Below are positions 17,208-26,315 of a DNA stretch of 33,500 bases, in pieces (the stretch's first letter is position 1; every line of letters starts with the position of its first letter). A program made the position numbers and the translations under genes. The stretch is taken from positions 500,992 through 534,491 of the forward strand of contig CAJNDS010000058.1 of NCBI GenBank assembly GCA_905221605.1. Direction: 5' to 3'. Below the pieces are notes generated by a model. The model made no database searches. It saw nothing but the letters and a program-made list of their open reading frames with translations, and was not told where the DNA came from. This stretch comes from Symbiodinium natans. Lineage: Eukaryota; Sar; Dinophyceae; Suessiales; Symbiodiniaceae.

Positions 17208-20200
17208 CTGAAGCTCGGCTGTCATCGGGTTTAGGGTTTAGGGTTTAGGGTTTAAGGTTAGGGGTTTGGGGTTTAGGGTTTAGGGTACCAAGTACGATGA
17301 TGTCGGTTGTTGTTGAGGGCGCTTTGTTCTCTTGGCGCTTGAGGGCGGCTGCTTGATCGTTCTTCTGCTTCAGGTTGTCAGGGCTGTTGCAAGTTTGGCT
17401 GTTTCGGGCTTGCTGGAACTGTTCAGGGGCTCTGTTGCAAGGAGAAACCCGGATGGCCTCCGTAAGCAAACCTTGAACCCTAAACCCTAAACCCTAAACC
17501 CTAAGCCTTATAAGCCCTAAACCCTAAACCCTAAACCCTAAGCCCTAAGCCCTAAACCCTAAACCCTAGGAAGCCTCAGAATTGGCAAACAAACCCCAAA
17601 TCCGAAACACGGCCGAGAGGGTTTAGCATGGGGCGTTTGCTAAAGCCCTGACGCTCCGCAGAAGCTCATTGTTCAGACTGCTGCTAGGACCCCACACCTT
17701 CTCCAAACTCGAAAACGGCATGGGCTTGCTGGGACTCATGATGCACCCTAAGCCCGTACTTATAAACCCTAGACCATCCCCAACACCCCAAAACCAAACT
17801 CCCAAACCCATCACCCCCCCGCCCTAAACCCTAAACCCTAAACCCTAAACCCTAAACGCTAAACACTAAATCCTAAACCAACCCCCCCCCCACCCCAAAC
17901 CATTGCTCATGGCCCCCTTCAGTGCACGACCCGACACGAGATTCTGAGGCGCGAACCACTTTATGAAGGTTCTCCTTTGAGGGTTTTGGGGTTAGGGTTT
18001 AGGGTTTAGGTTCGGGTTTCGGGTTCAAGTGTTTAAGGGTTTAGGGTTCAAGGGTTTAAGGGTTTAAGGGTTGAAGGTTTTGGACCCTAAGCCGAAAACC
18101 GAAGGTCCTAAGAGGTAAGGGTTTGTTCGTCACTACGCCCTGAACAGAATCAACCTCAGATGGATCCCAAGCAGGTAACTTAAGAAGCCTGTAGACTTCG
18201 GGTTTAGGGTTTAGGGTTTGGGGTTTGGGGTTTGGGGTTTAGGGTTTAGGGTTTGATCCGATGCCCTAAGCCTTCTAAGCCACTGGACCTGCAGATCCTC
18301 ATCCCTGATTTTACAACGTCCGTAGATGCTAAGCCCTCTACTTGATGAATCGGAAGGAACATAAGCCCTGAACTGTGTGAACCTGTGGATCGTACTAAGC
18401 CTACACGAACTTTAAATGGTTCCATTATAAGGTCCTAAACCGTGCAACCCCTGAAGCCCTAATCCCCTCAACCCTAAGCCCTAATCCCCTAAACCCGAAT
18501 CCCTAAACCCTAAACCCTAACCCCTAATCCCTAAACCCGAATCCCTCAACCCTACAGTGATTTAACCCTTGACCCCAATCCTAAACCCTAAACCCACTTG
18601 TCCTAAACCCTACAATCACCAAAGGCACCCCCCCCCCCCCCCCTTGCTGGAAGTGTTCTCCTGTAACCCTCAAACCCTAAACCCTAAACCCGAAACCCTA
18701 AACCCTATTACCTTTCTTCGACGAGTCGCCAGGCCGGAGGAGAACGCCACCAGCCGGCCGGGAGATGGTTCGACTGCAGTGCCGCCGTGGGGGTCCTCTT
18801 TGGGAACCCTAAACCCTAAACCCTGAACCCTGCGAACCCGCAAACCTTAAACCGGGGCTTTTAGTTCGGGGGTGTGGTTGCCACGGCCATCCATAGGCGT
18901 TGTCTGGTTGAGGGTTTCGGCATTGGGGTTTGGGGTTTGCGGTTTAGGGTATGTACCTTGTGAGACACTTGCTCAAGCAATGCCGTCGCCGTCATATTGA
19001 GTAGCTCCCCAGGATACGACGGAACCATCCTCGCAGATTGCAGCAAAAGCGTTGACAGAAGCTTGGATGCTTTGCACCTTCCTGAGCCGATGTTGCACGC
19101 CTTTGCTGTCGCCGCCGAAGTCAGCATGACCCCATGTCACCACAGATCCATCCTCCCGCAGCGCGGCAAAGGCGGACCCGGTGGCTTCGATCTCTTTCAC
19201 CTTCTTCAGCTGATCCTGCACAGTGCTCGAGTCCCCGCCGAAGGGAGCGGTTCCCCAGGTCGTAACAGATCCATCCTCCCAGATTGCTGCGCAGGCATGT
19301 TGTGAAGCTTCGACGCGCCGCACCCTGTGCAGCTGATCTTGAATCTCAGGGCGATCGTCCATCAAGCCAGCACTGCCCCACGTCACCACGCATCCATCCT
19401 CCCGAACTGCAGCAAAGGCATGTCCAAAGACTTTGATCTGCTGCACATTACCTTAGTTGCTGAGTTCATAAAGCCCCCAAAGAAGTGTACATTTTCAGTT
19501 CAAAAGGGGATTATGTAGTAGCCCCAAAAAGGTGTGAAGTGTACTCTTTCGGCTACTAAGTTACTCAGCTGATCTTGCACAGCACTGACATCGCCACCAT
19601 AGCGCGAATCGCCCCAAGCCACCACAGATCCATCCTCTCGGAGAGCAGCGAAGGCTTGTGAAGAGGATTGGACCTGCTGAACATTTTTCAGCTGATCTTG
19701 CAAGGCAGTGCTGTCACCACCACGATCAGGGCTACCCCAGGTCACCACAGATCCGCTGCGCAGGATCGCGGCGAAAGCCCGGCTAGTAGCATGGATCTGA
19801 TGCACATCCTTCAGTTGACTTTGAACAAGACTGCTGTCGCCGCCAAAGCGATCAGCGCCCCAAGTCACCACGGATCCATCGACCCGGACTGCAGCAAAAG
19901 CGTGGCCGCACGATTGGATCTGCTGCACGTTCTTCAGCTGATCTTGCACCTCACTGCTGTCGCCCCCACAAGGAGCACTTCCCCACGTCACCACAGATCC
20001 ATCCTCCCGCAGTGCAGCAAAAGCAAGAGCAGAAGCCTGGATGTGCCGCACGTTCTTCAGCAGATCCTTCACACTGCTGCAGTCGCCCCCACACTCGGCG
20101 TCGCCCCAGGTCACCACGGAACCGTCACCCAGCACTGCAGCGAAGGCAGACTCAGAAATGAAGCCTTTAAGACTGGCTGTTACTTGAACTGGCCGTACCT

Positions 20201-23029
20201 GCAGGGTCAGCGTGTCACCACTCCGTAACCCTGCTCGTTCGATGGTTGCTGCTCCTTCGAGTGCCCTGCCGGAGGAGTTGAGCAGCCTTCCCTTGCCAAC
20301 TGCCAGTGCGCGCTGGGCACGTTGCTTCAGTGCACCAACAAGCTCATCTGCTTCGGCTTGCAACCCGACGCTCTCGCCACTTAAGAGGTGAACCTGAAGC
20401 GACAGCATGCAAAGAGCCTATAGGCAAAGAGCCTAAAAGAATGTGCTGCGACAGTGTGCGAACTAAACTACCGCTTACGAGTTCCAAGCAACTGCAGAAC
20501 GGCCAAAAAGCAGATCTTCCGTTCCCAGCAGATGACACCCACACTAGACAGACTGGAATTTCGATGTCTTCAACCTTAAACCCTGTGGCAAGGCAAGTAG
20601 AACAGTGCTGAGACGGGGCGGCGCAGCGTGATGCCATTCCAACTCCACAAGCAGCACCCCCAACACCTTGTCCAGCTTAAAACTTAACAGTTTGGACCAG
20701 GGAAGTTACTGCAGCAAAAAGAGGTTCTGCAGCGACTGCGATTTATGAATACTACCCGAGCGACTTCCATGACCCTCAGACCCAATGCTGAAGGCAGACT
20801 CCCCGATGAATCCCCACGATGAACCCTACGCACACTCCCTGCACACTCCCTGCACACCTGAAACCCCTACACCCGAAGCACCCAAAAGCCCGACGTGTCT
20901 CTCACGCCCTAAACCCTAAACCCTAAACCCTAAACCCTAAACCCTAAACCCTAAACCCTAAACCCTAAACCCTAAACCCTAAACCCTAAACCCTAGGCCC
21001 TGAAGCCTGGCTCCCTGAACGCTAAACCGCTAACTAAAAAAACGTGAAGCCCTAAACCCAAGAACCTGCTCCCCAAACCCTAAACTCTAAACCCTAAACC
21101 CTAAACCCTAAAGCCCAGGAGGAAAAGCGAAACCGAGGATCGGCTGCTCGTGGTTTATAGGGTTTAGGGTCTGTGGGCTTACAGGGTTCATAAGGTTTAG
21201 AGGGTTTGTAGGTTTATGGGTTTCAAGGGGTTTGCAGGGTTTGTAGGGGTTTGTAGGGGTTTTAGCATGCCACCCTGCCCGCAGCCGCCCCCCCCCCCCC
21301 CCACCCGACCCAGGCGGTCCAGAAAGATAAGCCTTGGTTCTGACATCGAGTTTGGCGGGCGGGTTCAAGGTGGAGGGTTTGGGGTTTTGGCCTTGGGTCT
21401 TCTAGGTTCGCAGGTGTTATCAAAGGCAGTTAGACGGTGCATCCCTGAAAGAGGGCCTCCTAACTAACTAGAGGCGCCTCATTTCAATGATCGTGTTCGC
21501 TTGGTGCAGTCGGGGGGGGGGGGGGGGGACGGTTCCAAATTTGGATCAAATTTGGTGCGCGCAGGCCCTGCCCTACATAACCCTAAACCCTTGAAGCCTC
21601 TAGAAACCACCAACAAAAAAACTAAGCCCCATCAAAGCCCCAAGACACCCTACGCCCCCCCAAAGCCGCAAATGCCCGGAGTCCCCCAAGAACCCTAAAG
21701 CCCTAAAACCCCTAAAATTTACCCCCTAGCTGAAGCCCCAAGTCCTAAAGCGCTTACACCGAAAAACGTCCTACCCCCCCCCCAAAAAAAATAGAAAAAC
21801 ACTCACAACAAAATCACACCAATATCACAACAAAACAAAAAATCAACAACAACCTTCCTAAAAGCCTAGGCACTAGACCCTAAAGCACCAAAACATCCCT
21901 GCTCTCAACGCTGAACCTTAACATCTTCCCCTCGAAGCCCTGAAGCCACCCTTGACCCAAACTAAGCCAACCACCCCACCCCCCCCCCACCCCCAAACAA
22001 AAAAAAAAAGGTCACTTCTCAAAATAATTGCCCTTCGGGTTGAACCAGGGTTTAGGGTTTAGGGTTTAGGGTTTAGGGTTTAGGGTTTAGTATACAGTGG
22101 CCCCAAATATTGAGGCTACCCAGAAAGGGACCCTCATTTCGAGAACTGGGCATTTCTCCAAGCAGGGGTACCCGCTGTATACCCCAAATAGAATAGAATC
22201 ACCCTTAGAAGAAACCCACCAAATTTCAAAAGGGGATCCTAAACCCTAAACCCTAAACTCTCAAACCCAAAACCCAAAACCCAAAACCCTAAACCCTATT
22301 TTCGGAAAACCGCAGTAACTGACCCTCTGAAGACGCGCGGCTCGCCACCCCGGAAGTCCGGCGCCCCATTGAGGTACACCACGGCGCTGTGGTGGTAGGC
22401 GGCGACCTTTTGGTGCCCATTGTTGTAGCCCTAAACCCGTTGGGGTCTCGGGGTTGGGTGTGGCTTTGGGCTTATGGCCGTGTGTTGGGCTTGGGGAGCC
22501 ACACCCCTCAACCGCCCAAAAAATGGGAATGAGAGCCTAATTACTCTAGGTCCTAGTTTAGCTGTGGCGGCTCGGCGTTTCAGTTGAAATCGCCGAACAG
22601 CTTGCAATGCTGTAATCCTCCGTGTTGGACAAGAGGAAACGGACATGTGATTCTGAAATTCATGTGCGTACAGTTCAGAGTGCTCGAAAAACACCGATCC
22701 ACAAGCCCTCAATGCTTTTAGCAGACAATGCGCGTCAAACCCCCTAAGCCTCTACTATAGGGGCCTGAATAGTTAGAACAGGGTCTTGGGGCTTATTATA
22801 GTATATTTATAAAAAGACCATAATGGAATACTAGCCCCTATATTCGGCCTTATGGTCCCTATATAGTGTATTTATAAAGGGACCACAAGGGAACACAAAA
22901 AAAAAAAAAAAAAACTAAACCCTAAACCCTAAAAGTATTACAGTATTTTGACCCCTGTAGTAAGCAGCCGGCCGTGGCTCGATCTGCATGCACGGCAAAG
23001 GAGTCATGGTCCGGCCTTCGTTTTTCGAG
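17145..23029 (-). CDS. 2-oxoglutarate/Fe(II)-dependent dioxygenase domain (prolyl-hydroxylase, leprecan-like), 5 exons recognised
   Basis: Enzymes of this fold hydroxylate prolyl or other residues using Fe(II), O2 and 2-oxoglutarate. Five islands in minus-strand order (23029-22973, 22430-22320, 18795-18730, 17974-17957, 17207-17145) join, all in phase 0, into 105 residues that follow the animal prolyl 3-hydroxylase core. They carry FAVHADR (the HxD iron ligands), HHSAVVYLNGAPDFRGGE (family YSAILYLNGDFDGGN), EPSPGRLVAFSSGL plus ENLHKV (family CGRxxxFSSGxENxHGV, distal iron His) and GARYVLAMWF (family GQRCAIALWF; Arg for 2OG). Spacing between motifs equals that of human P3H with the splice sites chosen. 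All catalytic ligands are present, so the domain looks functional. Exons upstream of 23029 and downstream of 17145 are expected but not identified. The substrate is unknown. A complete gene (18973-20408) lies within its second intron. Confidence 0.82.
17226..17287 (+). repeat. TTTAGGG array
   Basis: Eight units; CCCTAAA on the gene strand just before the exon 5 acceptor. Confidence 0.94.
17473..17570 (-). repeat. CCCTAAA/CCCTAAG array
   Basis: About 12 units inside dioxygenase intron 4. Confidence 0.93.
17571..17820. other. Island open on both strands
   Basis: Plus frame from 17629: HGAFAKALTLRRSSLFRLLL then GPHTFSKLENGMGLLGLMMH, with donor GTACTT; minus frame CIMSPSKPMPFSSLEKVWGP. The plus reading looks better as protein but would oppose the surrounding gene. 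Confidence 0.3.
17821..18080. repeat. CCCTAAA (17821-17880) and TTTAGGG (17990-18080) around dioxygenase exon 4
   Basis: Clearest example of the exon-flanking inverted arrangement. Confidence 0.92.
17957..17974 (-). CDS. Dioxygenase exon 4 (ENLHKV, distal iron His), 18-nt microexon
   Basis: Encodes ENLHKV after acceptor CAAAG. Ending at donor GTTCGC gives exact family spacing to the Arg exon. The reading frame stays open to about 17888, so a longer exon is possible. Confidence 0.65.
18200..18256 (+). repeat. TTTAGGG/TTTGGGG array
   Basis: Eight units in dioxygenase intron 3. Confidence 0.93.
18450..18712 (-). repeat. Degenerate CCCTAAA arrays and C16 run
   Basis: 18450-18605 and 18660-18712, with poly-C near 18629-18644. 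Confidence 0.9.
18730..18795 (-). CDS. Dioxygenase exon 3 (GRLVAFSSG)
   Basis: Encodes DPHGGTAVEPSPGRLVAF then SSGL. Acceptor AAAGAG and predicted GC donor (GGCCTG, then GCGACT) give an exact FSSGLENLH join to the next exon. Confidence 0.83.
18804..18952. repeat. Short CCCTAAA then TTTAGGG-like blocks at the 3' end of the RCC1-like gene
   Basis: 18804-18850 CCCTAAA; 18910-18952 GGGTTTGGGG-type, ending 20 bp from the RCC1-like stop. Confidence 0.85.
18973..20408 (-). CDS. Ubiquitin-like domain plus nine RCC1-like (HERC-type) repeats, 440 aa
   Basis: Two exons: 20408-19565 and 19451-18973, joined over a 113-bp GT-AG intron. Residues 1 to about 75 form a ubiquitin-like fold (starts MLSLQVHLLSGE; conserved SGRALEG, LRSGDTLTL). 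Then nine tandem units of about 50 residues follow with the pattern AFAAxREDGSVVTWG, a GGDSS turn and VQDQLKNVQQI; the DGSVVTWG core is RCC1/HERC-like. Proteins of this make-up are common in dinoflagellates, where automatic annotation often calls them HERC ubiquitin ligases, but no HECT domain is encoded here, so ligase activity is not implied. The start has a direct repeat TAGGCTCTTTGC upstream with AG dinucleotides that could act as spliced-leader acceptors. The last repeat breaks off at a TGA (18973-18975) just before a TTTAGGG-type block; in the +1 frame LLEQVSHKVH resembles the missing helix, so the 3' end may be frameshifted or truncated. It lies inside the dioxygenase intron on the same strand. 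Confidence 0.85.
19452..19564 (-). other. 113-bp introner-like intron of the RCC1-like gene
   Basis: Removing it restores the repeat (VQDQLSN joined to VQQI). It starts GTAACTTAGT and ends ACTAAG, giving short terminal inverted repeats CTTAGT/ACTAAG. GTAA occurs at the intron start and again at the exon start after it, like a target duplication. Inside, TAGTAGCC and GGCTACTA form a hairpin, and GTACACTTC occurs twice. Confidence 0.7.
20409..20906. other. Upstream region of the RCC1-like gene
   Basis: TAGGCTCTTTGC occurs twice within 35 bp upstream of the ATG, with AG acceptors suited to spliced-leader trans-splicing. No other gene seen. Confidence 0.45.
20907..21116 (-). repeat. CCCTAAA arrays
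   Basis: 20907-20998 (13 perfect units) and 21074-21116. Confidence 0.95.
21150..21266 (+). repeat. Degenerate TTTAGGG-like field with TATAGGG and TTGTAGGG
   Basis: Units stretched to 8-10 bp. Confidence 0.8.
21267..22048. other. Low-complexity intron DNA
   Basis: Poly-C 21288-21302, poly-G 21511-21528, C-to-A run junctions near 21775-21790 and 21981-22010; A/C-rich otherwise. No gene seen. Confidence 0.55.
22049..22090 (+). repeat. TTTAGGG array
   Basis: Six units ending at the MITE-like element 22091. Confidence 0.95.
22091..22181. mobile_element. ~91-bp MITE-like element, TACAGTGG ends
   Basis: GTATACAGTGG at 22090-22100 and CCGCTGTATAC at 22172-22182 are inverted (10 of 11). TA followed by CAGTGG/CAGCGG is typical of Tc1/mariner-pogo type ends. 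Confidence 0.7.
22233..22299 (-). repeat. CCCTAAA/CCCAAAA array
   Basis: Opens dioxygenase intron 2 on the gene strand. Confidence 0.93.
22320..22430 (-). CDS. Dioxygenase exon 2 (YLNG..F.GGE)
   Basis: A 37-codon exon holding HHSAVVYLNGAPDFRGGE, the hallmark strand pair of the fold. Its acceptor is a telomere unit itself, TTTAG followed by GG; donor GTTACT in phase 0. Confidence 0.85.
22435..22740 (-). other. Open island between dioxygenase exons 1 and 2
   Basis: Minus frame ACGSVFFEHSELYAHEFQNH continues for about 90 codons; other frames are also long. Not needed by the dioxygenase alignment and not recognised. Confidence 0.3.
22764..22898 (+). mobile_element. Dispersed repeat family 2, copy with internal tandem repeat
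   Basis: CCTGAATAGTTAGAACAGGG, TTGGGGCTTATTATA. A 35-bp unit is repeated at 65-bp spacing: TATAGTATATTTATAAAAAG at 22797 and TATAGTGTATTTATAAAGGG at 22862. Ends in an A20 run. Confidence 0.72.
22973..23029 (-). CDS. Dioxygenase exon 1 (HxD iron ligands)
   Basis: Encodes LEKRRPDHDSFAVHADRAT; VHAD aligns to HVD of prolyl 3-hydroxylases. Acceptor TGTGAAG; predicted GC donor (GCCACG, then GCCGGC). TTTAGGG-type repeats follow 40 bases into the intron. Confidence 0.72.
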
Positions 23030-23045
23030 CTTCACAGTCCACAGG

Positions 23046-23225
23046 GGGGGGGGGGTTAGGGGTAGGGGTTAGGGGTTAGGGGTTAGGGGTTAGGGGTTAG
23101 GGGTTAGGGGTTAGGGGTTAGGGGTTAGGGCGGTTAGGGCGGTTAGGGGTTAGGGCGGTTAGGGGTTAGGGGTTAGGGGTTCGGGGTTAGGGGTGAGGGG
23201 TTAGGGGTTAGGGTTTTTAGGTTTT
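23046..23225 (+). repeat. TTAGGGG array
   Basis: Poly-G then about 20 TTAGGGG heptamers with a few GCGGTTAGG, a different homogenised variant from all other arrays. Confidence 0.95.
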
Positions 23226-24050
23226 AGGGTTAGGATTAAGGGGGGGAGGGGGGGGAGGAGGCGAGGGGGGGGAGGAGGCGAGGGGGGGGGGGGGGGGGGG
23301 GGGGCGGAGTGGGAAGTCTAGCGGACTGTGGTGCGAAGTGAGGAACATGGGCCAAGTTGCCATGATCAGGAAGCCATACCTTTTACTGTACGTAGTTCCA
23401 CGTTCCACCCTAAAAACGCCAAGCCGACTCATTAACCGGAGACCGGGGGGGGGGGGGGAAGAAGGGCGCCCCAGCATATCCCATACCAACATCAAAAAGG
23501 CTAGGAGGATTCTTCACGTTAAGATGAAGGACTGATATAAAGGTTCCTATATTCGGGTTTAGGTTTTGAAGGGCTTCACCAAAATTTAGGCGGGATAAAC
23601 TCGAGTCCAGATCAACCCTGAAACCGTAAACCCTAAATCTTGAGGTTGAAGAACATTCTGGGGGGAGGGGGGGGCGGGGGACTCTCCACCCCCCACGCAG
23701 TCCTTACTAGAACCCTAATTCATGAGGTTTCCTTATAAGGAGTACTTTCCTTACCTGAGGGTTTAGGGTTTAGGGCATAGGGTATAGGAGGGTGGTCGCA
23801 GACTTTTGCTGCTTCCCGGCAGATCTACGAATCTTGAACCCTAAACCCTAAACCCGCTTTTTAACCAACTCTGAACCAGCTCAATCTTAAACCCTAAACC
23901 CGATTTCTTAACCAACTCGTCCTTGAAAGGCCATGCTTTCAGGAACCCTTCAAGGGGCCGACTGCATCTGCTCGGGGCCGGTTGCAATGGGAAGGCGCAC
24001 ACGCCTGGCAGTCAAGCCCTAGGCTCACGCGGCGCTGAAGCCCTAAGCCT
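23226..24050. other. G-rich tract and unique DNA
   Basis: G-rich 23240-23305 and 23445-23460. 23920-24010 has a minus frame LPGVCAFPLQPAPSRCSRPL, then EGFLKAWPFKDELV, possible upstream dioxygenase exon but unassigned. Confidence 0.35.
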
Positions 24051-24101
24051 TAAACCCTAAACCCGAAGCCTTAAACCCTAAACCCCAGCCCAATGTCTTA
24101 A

Positions 24102-24187
24102 ACAGGTTGGTGGTCTCTTTAGTTGGGGTTGCTGTTCTAAAAGGGGGAGATTTAGGGATCCTTATGATAAAGAGACCGCCAGCCTGT
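24102..24187. mobile_element. 86-bp MITE-like element with 20-bp inverted ends
   Basis: ACAGGTTGGTGGTCTCTTTA (24102-24121) against TAAAGAGACCGCCAGCCTGT (24168-24187), 18 of 20 matching. The right end is flanked by TA. Confidence 0.78.
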
Positions 24188-24217
24188 ATAAACAAAGCCC
24201 TACTCAGGGTTTTGGGG

Positions 24218-24345
24218 TTTAAGGCTTTGGCCTGAGGTTTGCCGTCGGAGAGAAGGCTGCCTCCATCGAATTTGAGCTTGGCAGACCAAGAGTAGCTCGT
24301 CTGGGAGTTTACGGTCAGGGTTTAGGGTGTAGGCTTTAGGGTTTG
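24218..24345. other. Island open on both strands
   Basis: Plus FGLRFAVGEKAASIEFELGR and minus SYSWSAKLKFDGGSLLSDGK are both protein-like; undecided. Confidence 0.3.
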
Positions 24346-24464
24346 AGATACTCAAGGCCCGAATTCAACATCGCCGCCAAAATAAGAGGATCCCCAGATA
24401 ACAAGGACCCTTAACTTCGGATCCCCTCATCTGGATCAGTACAGCAAGAACCACGCACAAACCC

Positions 24465-24771
24465 TAAACCCTAAACCCTGAACCCTGAACCCTGAACCCT
24501 AAACCCTAAACCCTAAACCCTAAACCCTAAACCCTAAACCCTAAACCCGAAATCCTAAATCCTAAATCCTAAATCCTAAACCCTAACGCAAAGCCCGCGC
24601 CAGGGGCCTGAGCAGTGCGCCTTGCAGCTTTGCGTTGGAGCCGAAGGCCTCTCCCAACCCTGTACCCCACACCCTAAACCCTAAACCCTAAACCCTCAAC
24701 CCTCAGCCCTCCAACCCTCAACCCTCAACCCTCAACCCTCAACCCTAAACCCTAAACCCTAAACCCTAACG
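24465..24771 (-). repeat. CCCTAAA arrays with CCTAAAT and CCCTCAA blocks
   Basis: 24465-24590 and 24670-24771; four CCTAAAT and six CCCTCAA in homogenised runs. The island between has a minus frame LGEAFGSNAKLQGALLRPLA. Confidence 0.93.
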
Positions 24772-24982
24772 AAGGAATTCGATACAATGCTGCCATTTGC
24801 TTACAAACCCCCAAAAATGATCCCTGTGTTGCCCTATATATTAAGGAAGAATATTAGTTTAGTTCAACTTTTGGCTGGTTCTAAAGCAAATACGAGTATG
24901 ATAAATATCTGTCTTTATGTGTATAGTAGAAGCCAAAAAGTTGGAAACTCAATTGCCTCAATCCCTGAGAGTAACGTATAGC
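24772..24982. other. AT-richer unique segment
   Basis: Starts with CCATTTGCTTACAAACCCCC, like the ends of the element at 27269-27404. Frame 24787-24981 is open on plus but AT-rich and unlike the exons. Confidence 0.45.
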
Positions 24983-25277
24983 CTAAACCCTAAACCCTGA
25001 ACCCTAAACCCTAAACCCTAAATATAGGGTAATTTTGGGAACAGGTATTTTGATCAACCCCCATGTGTGCACACATGTTGGCGTGCGGCGCGGAGGCCTC
25101 GCGCAGGGACCTGGCAACTCTCTGCTGCCTGGGTGCGCAAGTTTGTTAGGTTTAGGGCTTACCCGAAACCCTAAACCCTAAACCCTAAACCCTAAGCCCT
25201 AAACACGAAACCCTAAACCCTAAACCCTAAACCCTAAACCCTAAACCCTAAACCCTAAACCCTAAACCCTAAACCCT
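24983..25277 (-). repeat. CCCTAAA arrays
   Basis: 24983-25022 and 25165-25277 (about 15 units), with a GC-rich island 25050-25145 between. Confidence 0.94.
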
Positions 25278-25377
25278 GCAGGGTTGGGAATCTTATGGGA
25301 AGACATGGCATCCGAGACTGCGCATGCGCCGCCAAGAGAGCCAGGGCCGCTCAGGATCTATCCCAGGCTATGAGTCA

Positions 25378-25502
25378 AGTTTAGGGTTTAGGGTTTAGGG
25401 TTTAGGGTTTAGGGTTTAGGGTTTAGGGTGTAGGGTTTAGGGTTGAGGGTTTAGGGTTTAGGGTTTAGGGCTTAGGGTTTAGGGTTTAGGGTTTAGGGTT
25501 AG
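25378..25502 (+). repeat. TTTAGGG array
   Basis: About 17 units; degenerate TTTATAGGG follows to 25680. Confidence 0.95.
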
Positions 25503-26140
25503 TATGAGGGAGAACATCCCAGTCTATAGGGTTGATATATTTTCGAAAATTTATAGGGCGTTTGGGGCTTGTAGGCTCTATGGGTTTTATGGGGTCTTTA
25601 GGGTTAATAGCGTTTAGGGTTTATAGGGTTTGTCAGGTTTGTAGGGTTTGTTGGGCTTACAGCATAGCGTTTATAGGGTTGAGGGAATCTGGCCAATGTG
25701 TTGCAGGGCAAAGAGGGAGGAGGAAGGGGAGGGGGAGGGGGTGCGGGTTGTCGACGTCTGCGGGACCCTGAAACCGCTACAGTTCAAGGTCTAGGGTTTA
25801 GGGCTCAAGGAGGGTGACTTGCTTTTGCCTCCCGGTTTAGGGTTTTGGGCCTTAGTTAGGGTTCATGAAGCCCTAAAGTGAGGGACCCCCAGTTGCAAGT
25901 AGAGTTGTATGGACGACGGTTGCCGATTGCTAGCCCCCCCCCCCCCCCCAAAAAAAAAAGAAGGACAGCCCCCCAAACCCTAAGCCCTAAACCCCAAACA
26001 TACACACACACACACAGACCATCACTCACCAGTATCCCTATGGAGCCCCTTTATACACTTACCAAGACCTCAATACGAATCCTGCTCCCTAAACTGGTTC
26101 GGAGTTAGGGTGAAGTACTACAACCTAGGCTGCAAGCTTC

Positions 26141-26217
26141 CTTACGGTTTAGGGTTTAGGGTTTAGGGTTTAGGGTTTAGGGTTTAGGGTTTAGGGTTTA
26201 GGGTTTAGGGTTTAGGG
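26141..26217 (+). repeat. TTTAGGG array
   Basis: Ten perfect units. Confidence 0.96.
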
Positions 26218-26315
26218 AGAGTTAGTAAGGCAGGAGGGCCCTCAGTGTAGGGGCAGGTCGGTACTTTAGCGATCTTTTCTAAGGCAAAAGAGGCGAGGGC
26301 AGGCTCGGTATGGGG

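Noticed and set aside
18997-20228. Plus-strand frames opposite the RCC1-like gene (19668-20228 and others)
   Set aside because: Antisense shadows of a periodic GC-rich coding sequence; the repeat pattern and domain matches are on the minus strand.
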